NCBI RefSeq assembly: GCF_049319665.1
Contig: NZ_JBMOUD010000029.1
Coordinates: 1-18,893, forward strand
Reading direction: 5' to 3'
Length of the DNA: 18,893 nucleotides
Source: JBMOUD01 sp049319665
GTDB taxonomy: Bacteria; Pseudomonadota; Gammaproteobacteria; Enterobacterales; Enterobacteriaceae
This document shows positions 6,941 through 13,904 of the stretch, piece by piece (positions within the stretch are counted from its first letter, which is position 1; every line of letters begins with the position of its first letter). The notes beneath the pieces were generated by a model that was given only the letters and a program-made list of their open reading frames with translations, was not told where the DNA came from and did no database searches. The translations under genes were made by a program, and so were the position numbers.

Positions 6941-7903
6941 ATGCAGCATTTTCTGGGGATAGATATTGGTGGTACTAATACGCGGCTGATGTTGATGGAC
7001 AGCGAGCAGCATTTTTCCTGTTATCACAAAGTCGCGACGCCTTCGTGGGCGCAGTTACAGGATCCTTTGGCTGGATTACAAAGGATTATCAGTGAGTATC
7101 TTCAGGAGCAGGCTTCAGGCGTGTATGTAGAGATGGTGATGCTGGGATTGCCCGGCATCCTTTCTCGTGACCGTGAACGCGTATTATCGCTGCCTTTTAT
7201 TCCGGCGCTGGATAACCAACCGGTTGCCGCGCTGCTATCGGCACAGCTTGGTTTGTCGGTAGTAATGGATAAAGATGTTAACCATCTTATGTGGTGGGAT
7301 CTCAATCAATTACCGAGCTTGCCTGATGTGGCTGTGGGGCTCTATCTTGGTACCGGGTTAGGTAATAGCTTGTGGCTAAACCGTGCTTTTTATCACGGCG
7401 TTCACGGTGCCGCAGGAGAGATAGGGCACATTCCGCTGGCGGGTAATTTGGCACAATGCGCCTGTGGTAAAACGGGCTGTGTTGAAACCTTAACCTCGGG
7501 TAATTGGCTGGCAGGTTGGGCACGTCAATATGCGACGAATACACCGTTAGCGCAGCTATTTACCGAGCATGGACAGCACCCTGATTTAGTTGAATTTGTC
7601 GAGCGGCTGGCACGCACCATTGCCAGCGAAATGAATATTCTTGATCCAGAATATTTAGTGCTGGGTGGCGGCGTATTGGCGATGGCAGGGTTCCCAATTG
7701 AACGTCTTGAAACCAGTATTCGCCAGCATTTACGCGCGCCTTATCCGGCTCTGGGATTAACTATCGTAACGAGCAGTGTAACGGATGAAACTGGGTGCCG
7801 CGGAGCGTGCATGGCGGCGCAGCGAGAAGCAAAACTACGTGCAACATTATCCTTTATTGATAACCCCTTAAACGGTGCCATCTTGGCGAGGAAAAAGGCA
7901 TGA
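6941..7903 (+). CDS. alsK: ROK-family sugar kinase, AlsK-like (allose/allulose kinase)
   Basis: A 320-residue cytoplasmic sugar kinase. It has the N-terminal ATP loop GIDIGGTNTR (residues 6-15), the catalytic Asp in KDVN (D112), the GTGLGN segment (138-142), E160 and H163 in GEIGHIPL, and the ROK zinc cluster CACGKTGC (C173, C175, C180). LGGGVLAMAGFP near the C-terminus matches the same region of E. coli AlsK (LGGGVMDMPAFP). GGAGGGG lies just before the ATG. It directly follows the alsE-like gene, as in the E. coli allose operon, and its stop overlaps the next start (ATGA). It probably phosphorylates the imported hexose at C6. Whether the sugar is allose (which would need an isomerase) or allulose cannot be read from the sequence. 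Confidence 0.85.
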   Translation: MQHFLGIDIGGTNTRLMLMDSEQHFSCYHKVATPSWAQLQDPLAGLQRIISEYLQEQASGVYVEMVMLGLPGILSRDRERVLSLPFIPALDNQPVAALLSAQLGLSVVMDKDVNHLMWWDLNQLPSLPDVAVGLYLGTGLGNSLWLNRAFYHGVHGAAGEIGHIPLAGNLAQCACGKTGCVETLTSGNWLAGWARQYATNTPLAQLFTEHGQHPDLVEFVERLARTIASEMNILDPEYLVLGGGVLAMAGFPIERLETSIRQHLRAPYPALGLTIVTSSVTDETGCRGACMAAQREAKLRATLSFIDNPLNGAILARKKA

Positions 7904-8838
7904 AGAAAGGAAAAGTCTGCGTATTTGGTTCCTTCAATCTGGATATCGTTGCTGGCATGAGTCATTTCCCGCAGCCGGGAGAATCGGTGATTGCTCGCAA
8001 CAGTATGATGGGCGCGGGAGGAAAAGGTGGCAATCAGGCAATGGCCGCGCTGCGTGCCGGTGCCCGAGTACACTATATTGGCAAAGTGGGACGTGATGAC
8101 TTTGGTAGTTTTGCCCGCCGCCATTTAGATAACGCAGGCTTTGACGCTGTAACGCTGTTTTCTACCGCTGAGTATCCAACCGGCAATGCGCTCATTTATG
8201 TTGCTGGGAATGACGCGCAAAATATGATTGCGGTCGATCCCGGTGCGAATTTGACGGTCAGTGACGAGGAGGTAGAACAGTGCCGCCCGGCGATTGCAGC
8301 GGCGGATTTATTACTGACCCAGCTTGAAAATAACCTCTCGGCGGTCGAGAAAGTGATCGCTATCGCCACCGAGGCGGAAACCTATATTGTTCTCAACCCC
8401 GCGCCTTTCCAGAAGATCCCCGATGCGTTGCTGGCACAGATCGATTTACTCACCCCGAATGCCCATGAATGTACTTTGCTGACCGGTATTACTGTCAACG
8501 ATATCTCATCAGCACAGCGTGCCGCCGAGCAACTGCATCTTAAGGGCGTTAAAGCGGTGGTTGTCACCTTGGGCGCACAAGGGGCGTTATTATCAGCGTC
8601 TGGTCAGACAGAATTAGTGCCGGCGTGTCCGGCGCAGCCGAAAGATAATACTGGCGTGCGCGATGCGTTTAATGGCGCGTTGGCGTCACAATTGGCAGGA
8701 GGGTACTCACTTTTGCAAGCGGCAACGTTTGCCTCTGCCTATGCGGCGCTTTGTGCTGAGCGCGAAGGGGCAGCGGCGTCGATGCCAACCTATTTGCAAG
8801 CGCTGGCCCGCTTGGAGGCCTTTAAGACAGTTCACTGA
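7900..8838 (+). CDS. PfkB/ribokinase-family protein with altered anion hole
   Basis: A 312-residue protein of ribokinase length and layout: GSFNLDIV near the N-terminus, GGKGGNQAMAA (sugar-binding GGKG-NQA motif), VLNPAP and TPNAHECTLLTG segments in the middle, and DAFNGALASQLAGG at the end. The nucleotide-site motif, normally GAGD or AAGD followed by a small residue and F, reads GVRD here (residues 252-255): the catalytic base D255 is kept, but the two anion-hole residues are Val and Arg. Every other motif is normal and the frame is intact. Last gene of the sugar unit, starting in an ATGA overlap with the ROK kinase. It may be a second kinase for the pathway, a modified enzyme, or an inactive relative. 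Confidence 0.85.
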   Translation: MKKGKVCVFGSFNLDIVAGMSHFPQPGESVIARNSMMGAGGKGGNQAMAALRAGARVHYIGKVGRDDFGSFARRHLDNAGFDAVTLFSTAEYPTGNALIYVAGNDAQNMIAVDPGANLTVSDEEVEQCRPAIAAADLLLTQLENNLSAVEKVIAIATEAETYIVLNPAPFQKIPDALLAQIDLLTPNAHECTLLTGITVNDISSAQRAAEQLHLKGVKAVVVTLGAQGALLSASGQTELVPACPAQPKDNTGVRDAFNGALASQLAGGYSLLQAATFASAYAALCAEREGAAASMPTYLQALARLEAFKTVH

Positions 8839-8918
8839 GTATCTTGTTGAGTACTGTGCGGGTTCGGTCGCTTATCAATACACTGCAATATATATGCACC
8901 GCCGAACGCGCCCGGCAA

Positions 8919-9070
8919 GGGCTTTTCGGCGAAAGCCCCTGCACCCAACGCCTGCGCTTAGCTTATCGGGTCGCTGCGCGACTGCCCGCGCTGACTGCTT
9001 CGGCCGGTCGGGTCGGTTGAGACGGGCGTCCTGCCCGGCTCAACCTAAATCGGTCGTCCTTGACCGATTT
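8919..9070. repeat. Chain of stem-loops
   Basis: Stems seen directly: GGGCTTT / AAAGCCC (8919-8938); GGTTGAG-A-CGGGC / GCCCG-G-CTCAACC (9015-9045), a 12-bp stem with one mismatch; and AAATCGGTC / GACCGATTT (9047-9070), a perfect 9-bp stem with a 6-base loop. Between them CGGGTCGCTGCGCGACTGCCCG can also fold. Such mosaics are typical of enterobacterial palindromic repeats. They may stabilise or end transcripts leaving the kinase gene. Confidence 0.7.
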
Positions 9071-9116
9071 CCCCTGGCCTCATTCGTTCGCTTGGCCGAT
9101 AAGATGCGCTCTTAAA
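9068..9116 (+). repeat. Dispersed repeat, copy 2
   Basis: Matches 69-117 at 44 of 49 positions in the same orientation. It directly follows the last hairpin of the chain at 9047-9070, sharing its final TTT. Together the two copies bracket the whole sugar-uptake cluster. Confidence 0.75.
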
Positions 9117-9243
9117 ATCAAAGGCAAAAAAATAAAAAACATAAGGTAAATTAAACGCCACGCACATCAATTGCCTAAAAAATGTTCATGCTTTGCGCGT
9201 AGGGTGGAGGTTCTCGCCGATAGGGCTGCATGGAGCGTTGGGT

Positions 9244-9999
9244 ATGAGATTACATAATAAAGTGGCGGTGATTACCGGGGCTGCAACGGGGATTGGGCAG
9301 GTTACGGCGCTGTTATTTGCTCGTGAAGGGGCAAAGTTAGTGCTTACTGATGTGGATGAACAGGGCTTGGCCGAGACGTTGATGCAGGTGCAGGAGATTA
9401 CCGCTGATGTCATTGCGATAAAGCATGATGTGAGTAGTGAAGAGGATTGGATAGGTTGCCAGCAGCAGGCTGAGCAGCGTTTTGGGCGTGTGGATGTGCT
9501 GTTTAATAACGCAGCGATTTATAAGATCAAGCCGCTGGTTGAGATAACGCTGGAAGAGTGGAATCAACTGATGGCGATTAACGTCACCGGCGTTTTTCTG
9601 GGGATGAAACATATTCTGCCGTTGATGATGAAACATAAAAGTGGTTCGGTGATTAATGCCTCGTCATTGGCGGGATTGGTTGGTGGTAAAGGCCATGCAT
9701 TATACGGTGCCAGTAAAGGTGCGGTAAGAACCCTGACCAAAGACGCGGCGGCTGAATATGCCCAGTACAATATCCGTATTAACTCCATTCATCCCGGCTA
9801 TATCAAAACGGCAATGGTGGAATATGCCGCCGAGCAGAGCCACAAAAGTTTGGCGACCTTAGCCGAATCTTATCCGATGCGCCGATTGGGTGAACGCGAG
9901 GAAGTGGCAAAAACGGTGCTGTTTTTGGCCTCTGACGACGCGTCTTATACAACCGGTAGCGAATTTTTAATCGATGGCGGCGCGAGAAATCTTTATTAG
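9244..9999 (+). CDS. Classical short-chain dehydrogenase/reductase (SDR)
   Basis: A 251-residue Rossmann-fold oxidoreductase. The cofactor loop TGAATGIG lies at residues 11-18; D36 at the end of strand 2 favours NAD(H) over NADP(H); NNAA is at 88-91. The catalytic set is N113, S141, Y154 and K158 (YGASK). The C-terminus ends in FLIDGGARNLY, the usual substrate-pocket region. The ATG at 9244 is chosen over an upstream TTG (9193): it has TGGAG about 9 bases ahead and begins just before the conserved first strand (KVAVITG). It stands alone between two operons, 405 bp after the kinase and about 195 bp before the Ugp-like operon. Its alcohol or ketone substrate cannot be deduced. It may belong to the sugar pathway, but the long gap argues for its own promoter. 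Confidence 0.9.
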   Translation: MRLHNKVAVITGAATGIGQVTALLFAREGAKLVLTDVDEQGLAETLMQVQEITADVIAIKHDVSSEEDWIGCQQQAEQRFGRVDVLFNNAAIYKIKPLVEITLEEWNQLMAINVTGVFLGMKHILPLMMKHKSGSVINASSLAGLVGGKGHALYGASKGAVRTLTKDAAAEYAQYNIRINSIHPGYIKTAMVEYAAEQSHKSLATLAESYPMRRLGEREEVAKTVLFLASDDASYTTGSEFLIDGGARNLY

Positions 10000-10128
10000 C
10001 CTCAACGTTGTGCGGGTAAGAATTTTCCTATCTGGCAGTGAGTTACACTTGGCCGACTGGTGATTTTAAAAAAATGTGCTAGCGAGGTCGGTAAAATAGT
10101 AACAACTGCTGGATTAATGATCACATGG

Positions 10129-10146
10129 CTGACATTTAACTGACAT
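10129..10146 (+). promoter_or_regulatory. Pho box (PhoB binding site)
   Basis: CTGACATTTAACTGACAT is two identical 7-mers CTGACAT separated by TTAA, repeating every 11 bp. This is the PhoB box arrangement (consensus about CTGTCATAAATCTGTCAY). It lies 50 bp before the first permease gene and has a -10-like hexamer at the standard 10-bp distance. It predicts induction of the operon by phosphate limitation, as for E. coli ugp. Confidence 0.82.
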
Positions 10147-10156
10147 AAACAGCACT

Positions 10157-10162
10157 TAGGGT
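10157..10162 (+). promoter_or_regulatory. Probable -10 hexamer of the PhoB-dependent promoter
   Basis: TAGGGT starts 10 bases after the Pho box, the same distance as TATAGT from the phoA Pho box in E. coli. It is a poor match to TATAAT and there is no separate -35, which is normal for promoters where PhoB recruits RNA polymerase. The transcription start would fall near 10169, leaving a leader of about 27 bases. Confidence 0.5.
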
Positions 10163-10195
10163 AGGCATCTTGTCATAGGTTACGGTAATACAGTG

Positions 10196-11068
10196 ATGCG
10201 CCATAAGTTCTTCCCCTATTTAATCCTGCTTCCAACTCTGATTTTCTTGTTAGCGTTTACTTACTATCCATTACTGCGTTCGGCGATGGATAGTCTGTTT
10301 GATAGCCGCATGTCTGCCGATCATCCTCCTTTTGTCGGTTTGCAAAACTATGCTCGACTTTTACAAGATGAGGTGTTCTGGAAAGCGCTACTTAATAACA
10401 TCGAATACATTCTGATGACGGTCGTGCCCGGCGTGATCCTCGCGCTATTGCTTGCCGTTGCCCTGTGGGAAAACACCCAGCTTAATCGCTGGCTGCGTAC
10501 CGCTTTCTTCTTCCCGATGATTATTCCTCTGGTCAGCGCCGCAACGCTGTGGCTGTTTATTTTCATGCCTGGAATGGGGCTGCTGGATTACTACCTGGCG
10601 AAAATCTTTGGCCCGATGAACAACAACTATTTGGGCATGAGTAACAGTGCATTGATTGCCCTGAGCGTGATTGGCGTGTGGAAGTTTGCAGGTTACTACA
10701 TGTTGTTCTTCCTGGCGGGGTTGCAATCCATCCCTGCTTCCGCCCGCGAAGCGGCGGCAATGGAAGGAGCCAGCCGTATTCAGGTGTTTTTCTTTGTCAC
10801 CTTACCGCTGCTACGACCAACGCTGAGCTTTGTCATTACTATCGCGCTGATTTATTCCATCACTCAGATTGATCACGTGGCGGTAATGACCCAAGGCGGC
10901 CCGAACAACGCCACCACCGTGCTGCTGTATTACATTCAAAGTCTGGCCAACGACACCCATGATTTAGGTAAAGCCTCGGCAGCAACCTTTATCACGCTGT
11001 TATTGCTGTTCGGCTTTTCTGTATTGAACCTGCGAGTTCTGGAAAGAGGAGCGCATCATGAGCGTTGA
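10196..11068 (+). CDS. ugpA: UgpA-like ABC transporter permease (CUT1)
   Basis: A 290-residue inner-membrane protein with about six hydrophobic segments, the first at residues 7-25 after a short basic start. The EAA loop that contacts the ATPase reads REAAAMEGASRIQVFFFVTLPL near residue 185, and MTQGGPNNAT is a typical late CUT1 permease motif. The ATG at 10196 is preferred; an in-frame GTG directly before it (10193) would add one residue. No strong ribosome site is visible. It is first in an operon behind a Pho box and overlaps the next gene by 11 bp. With its partner it should form the channel for glycerol-3-phosphate or glycerophosphodiesters. The symbol is by family; true substrate is inferred from the operon. 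Confidence 0.85.
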   Translation: MRHKFFPYLILLPTLIFLLAFTYYPLLRSAMDSLFDSRMSADHPPFVGLQNYARLLQDEVFWKALLNNIEYILMTVVPGVILALLLAVALWENTQLNRWLRTAFFFPMIIPLVSAATLWLFIFMPGMGLLDYYLAKIFGPMNNNYLGMSNSALIALSVIGVWKFAGYYMLFFLAGLQSIPASAREAAAMEGASRIQVFFFVTLPLLRPTLSFVITIALIYSITQIDHVAVMTQGGPNNATTVLLYYIQSLANDTHDLGKASAATFITLLLLFGFSVLNLRVLERGAHHER

Positions 11069-11936
11069 TCTGATCCCTCAGTCTTCATCCTCGGCGGTTC
11101 GCCCGAGTTTTTTACTGCGTCGTGCTAGCCGCATGACTTTACCATTGCTGTTGTTATGCGCGGCACTTATCTGGATTGCGCCGTTTTTATGGATGATCTC
11201 ATCAGCCTTTAGTACCAGCAGTTTCAGCCCGGATATGGCCTCCGTATTCCCACGTTTTCCTCTCACGCTGGAAAACTTCCGCGAGGCCTGGCAGAGCGCC
11301 GATTGGCTGCACCTTTATGCCAACACACTGTTCTTTGCCTTCGGCACCTTCCTGGTACAGCTCGTCACGATTACTACCGCCGGATATGTCTTTGCTTATC
11401 ACGAGTTTCGCGGCAAGCAGACGCTGTTCTACTTGTTGTTAATCCAGATGATGATCATGCCGGTAATTTTAATGGTGCCGAACATGATGACGCTGCATCA
11501 GATGGGGCTGCTCAATACGCTAACCGGCGTGATGATGCCTTATTTTGCCTCGGCTTTTGGCGTGTTTCTGATGCGTCAGGCATTTCTGAGTATTCCGAAA
11601 GAAATTGAAGAAGCGGCGCTGATGGAAGGCTGTCGCTGGTGGCAAGTGGTGTTCCGCGTGCTGATCCCAATGTCCTGGCCAGCTATTTTGGCCTTCGCCA
11701 CGGTGAGTATCACTTACCACTGGAATGAATATCTCTGGCCGCTGATGGTACTCAACGACCCTGATAAGCAAGTGCTGACGGTTGGATTAGTTTCTTTTGC
11801 GATGGGCGCGGAATCTGGCGGCCAATGGGGACTTATCACCGCCGGTACCTTGATGGTTTGTCTGCCATTAATGCTGGCTTTTATCTTGTTCCAAAAGCAG
11901 TTCCTGAAAAGTTTCGGCTTCTCAGGCATTAAATAA
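11058..11936 (+). CDS. ugpE: UgpE-like ABC transporter permease (CUT1)
   Basis: A 292-residue partner permease, again with about six membrane segments; the first spans roughly residues 27-49 (LPLLLLCAALIWIAPFLWMI). The EAA loop is EIEEAALMEGCRWWQVVFRVLIP, a near-perfect family motif, and HWNEYLWPLMV follows as in other CUT1 second permeases. GAGGA lies 9 bases before its ATG, inside the end of the preceding permease gene, showing tight coupling. After its stop come a 12-bp palindrome and an A-run before the phosphodiesterase gene. Confidence 0.87.
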   Translation: MSVDLIPQSSSSAVRPSFLLRRASRMTLPLLLLCAALIWIAPFLWMISSAFSTSSFSPDMASVFPRFPLTLENFREAWQSADWLHLYANTLFFAFGTFLVQLVTITTAGYVFAYHEFRGKQTLFYLLLIQMMIMPVILMVPNMMTLHQMGLLNTLTGVMMPYFASAFGVFLMRQAFLSIPKEIEEAALMEGCRWWQVVFRVLIPMSWPAILAFATVSITYHWNEYLWPLMVLNDPDKQVLTVGLVSFAMGAESGGQWGLITAGTLMVCLPLMLAFILFQKQFLKSFGFSGIK

Positions 11937-11948
11937 GTCGTTAACGAC
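11937..11948. other. Perfect 12-bp palindrome after the second permease gene
   Basis: GTCGTTAACGAC directly follows the stop codon and is followed by eight A. As RNA it could only form a very small hairpin. It may be a weak processing signal or a chance palindrome. Confidence 0.35.
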
Positions 11949-11973
11949 AAAAAAAATGATGTAGGAGTACCTG

Positions 11974-12801
11974 ATGTTTTTAGCTCAAATTTCAGATATG
12001 CATTTTCGCAGCCAAGGGCGAAAATTATACGACTTCGTTGACGTTAATAGCTGTAACGCCGACGTTGTTAACCAACTTAACGCATTAGAAGAGCGTCCAG
12101 ACGCGGTAGTTATCACCGGCGATATCGTTAACTGTGGATTACCTGCCGAATATGAGGTGGCGCGTCGCGTACTCGGTCATCTGCAATACCCGCTGTATAT
12201 CATTCCCGGTAATCACGATGATAAAGCGGAGTTTCTCAAAACCATGAAGCCGCTGTGCCCACTGCTGGGCGATGATGCCGAAAATATGCATTATGCGGTA
12301 GATGACTTTGAGATGCGTCTGCTGTTTATCGATAGCAGCCTGGCCGGGGAATCCAAAGGCTGGCTGACCGACAACACGTTGGCATGGCTGGAAGCGCAAC
12401 TGGTGCAGGGCGGTGACAAGCCGACGGCGGTGTTTATGCACCACCCACCGTTGAAACTCGGTTCTGCACAAATGGACCGTATCGCCTGTGAAAATGGCGA
12501 CAAACTGCTGGCGTTGATCGAGCGCTTCCCGGCGCTGTGCCGCGTATTCTGTGGTCACACTCATCGACTGATCTTCACCCAATATCGTCAGGCTACGATC
12601 ACGACGATTCCGGGAACCGTCCATCAGGTGCCTTATTTCCACGAGAATCCGGCGCCTTATTACAATTTAGAGCCTGCCGCTTGTCTGATGCACCGTCTGA
12701 TCGAAGGCGCGGGACTGGTGAGCTACCTGCATTCATTGGCGCATTATCCTGGTCCTTATCTGTATAACACGGCAATCAGTTGCCCTGTGGATGGCGAATA
12801 A
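11974..12801 (+). CDS. gpdQ: GpdQ-type glycerophosphodiesterase (metallophosphoesterase)
   Basis: A 275-residue binuclear metal phosphodiesterase that closely matches GpdQ of Enterobacter/Klebsiella aerogenes as I remember it. All known metal ligands fall on the same numbers: D8, H10, D50, N80, H81, H156, H195 and H197. Shared segments include RPDAVV-GDIVNCG, PGNHDDKA, DSSLAGESKGWLTD, FMHHPPL, PGTVHQVPY and a SLAHYPGP end. GpdQ splits glycerophosphodiesters such as glycerophosphoethanolamine into glycerol 3-phosphate and an alcohol, and accepts other phosphate diesters. No signal peptide is present, so it acts in the cytoplasm on imported substrate. AGGAG lies 6 bases before the start; the stop overlaps the ATPase start by one base. 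It stands where E. coli ugp carries the unrelated ugpQ. Confidence 0.92.
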   Translation: MFLAQISDMHFRSQGRKLYDFVDVNSCNADVVNQLNALEERPDAVVITGDIVNCGLPAEYEVARRVLGHLQYPLYIIPGNHDDKAEFLKTMKPLCPLLGDDAENMHYAVDDFEMRLLFIDSSLAGESKGWLTDNTLAWLEAQLVQGGDKPTAVFMHHPPLKLGSAQMDRIACENGDKLLALIERFPALCRVFCGHTHRLIFTQYRQATITTIPGTVHQVPYFHENPAPYYNLEPAACLMHRLIEGAGLVSYLHSLAHYPGPYLYNTAISCPVDGE

Positions 12802-13904
12802 TGTCCAAGATTCGCATTGAGAATGTCTGTAAAGAGTTTGAAGGCAGCATGGCGGTGAAAAACCTGTCGCTGGAGATAGCCGATGGCGAGTTTCTGGTAT
12901 TGGTTGGTCCGTCTGGCTGCGGTAAAAGTACGCTGCTGCGTTTATTGGCTGGATTAGAGCAGATTAGCTCCGGCCGTATTCTGCAAGATGGCAACGATAT
13001 TTCACTGTTGCCACCGCGCGAGCGTAACTTCTCGATGATCTTCCAGAACTACGCGCTATTCCCACATATGACCGTTGAGCAGAACATTACCTTCGGTATG
13101 CGTATGCGTAAGGAGCCAAAACAACAGTATCGTGCTCGCGTAGATCGCGTCGCGGAGCTGCTGCAACTTGGTGCACTGCTCAATCGTAAGCCGGGGAAAC
13201 TCTCTGGCGGCCAGCGTCAGCGCGTGGCAATGGCGCGTGCGATTGTCCGTGACCCCTCGTTATTCTTAATGGATGAACCGCTTTCTAACCTCGATGCGCG
13301 TCTGCGTAACGAAGTGCGTGACGGCATCATGACGCTGCATCAACAGCTGAAAACCAGCACCGTTTATGTCACCCACGATCAGATGGAAGCCATGACCATG
13401 GCTGACCGGATTGCGGTGTTAAATAACGGGGATCTGCAACAAATTGGCGCGCCGGAAACCTTGTATGCACATCCGGCTAACCTGTTTGTAGCCGGGTTTA
13501 TCGGCATGCCATCGATGAATATCTTTAAGCTGCCTTGTCAGAGCGCGGAGCTGTGGGTTGAGGATCAACGCATTGCGCTACCGGATACTGAAGAGGCTAA
13601 AAATCTGAGTGAAGTGTATCTGGGCATCAGACCTGAACACATCACTGAGTGTAGTACGGAGCCGGAGATCCCTGAAGCTGGGTATCTTTACTTGCAGGCG
13701 AGCGTGACCCACCGAGAGTTGCTCGGCGCTGATTATCTCAATCACGTCAGCACCTCACTGGGTGGATTACGCTACCTGCGTGAAAACCGTGGTGAGGCTC
13801 CACAGAAAGGCCAACAGGTTAGGCTCCGTTTTTCTTTGCAAGACCTTCACTTATTTTCAGGCACCAACCAGCAGAATTTACACCGGGAGACTCATCATGC
13901 GTAA
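12801..13904 (+). CDS. ugpC: UgpC-like ABC transporter ATPase (MalK/UgpC family)
   Basis: A 367-residue ATPase, the normal size for CUT1 importers. It has Walker A GPSGCGKST (residues 36-44), the Q-loop in IFQNYALFPHM, the signature LSGGQRQRVAMARA, Walker B LFLMDEPLSNLDA and the switch histidine in VTHDQMEAM. The C-terminal TOBE-type regulatory domain includes GIRPEHI. The ATG at 12801 shares a base with the end of the phosphodiesterase gene (TAATG); an upstream in-frame TTG would add seven residues not typical of the family. The end overlaps the binding-protein gene by 8 bases. It supplies energy to the two permeases. Confidence 0.9.
   Translation: MSKIRIENVCKEFEGSMAVKNLSLEIADGEFLVLVGPSGCGKSTLLRLLAGLEQISSGRILQDGNDISLLPPRERNFSMIFQNYALFPHMTVEQNITFGMRMRKEPKQQYRARVDRVAELLQLGALLNRKPGKLSGGQRQRVAMARAIVRDPSLFLMDEPLSNLDARLRNEVRDGIMTLHQQLKTSTVYVTHDQMEAMTMADRIAVLNNGDLQQIGAPETLYAHPANLFVAGFIGMPSMNIFKLPCQSAELWVEDQRIALPDTEEAKNLSEVYLGIRPEHITECSTEPEIPEAGYLYLQASVTHRELLGADYLNHVSTSLGGLRYLRENRGEAPQKGQQVRLRFSLQDLHLFSGTNQQNLHRETHHA

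Larger units (their letters stand above)
8839..9243. other. Hairpin-rich intergenic region
   Basis: No gene is supported in these 405 bases; an open frame running from 8663 to 9115 only continues a shadow of the kinase gene. The stretch 8919-9116 is a chain of strong hairpins ending in the dispersed repeat shared with 69-117. The last 125 bases (9117-9243) are AT-rich at first and must hold the promoter of the dehydrogenase gene, but I see no clear -35/-10 pair. No classical terminator with a T-run follows the kinase gene. Confidence 0.65.

Noticed and set aside
8663..9115. 150-codon open frame after the kinase gene
   Set aside because: It starts inside the kinase in another frame and runs through hairpin repeats; no domain and no ribosome site.
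12139..12642. 167-codon minus-strand open frame inside the phosphodiesterase gene
   Set aside because: Shadow of the well-supported gpdQ gene on the opposite strand.
11974..12801. UgpQ (GDPD-family) phosphodiesterase
   Set aside because: Motifs are those of metallophosphoesterases (D-x-H, GD, GNHD, H, GH-x-H), not of the GDPD TIM barrel.
13762..13896. N-terminal extension of the binding protein
   Set aside because: It overlaps the ATPase gene and hides the clear signal peptide that starts at 13897.
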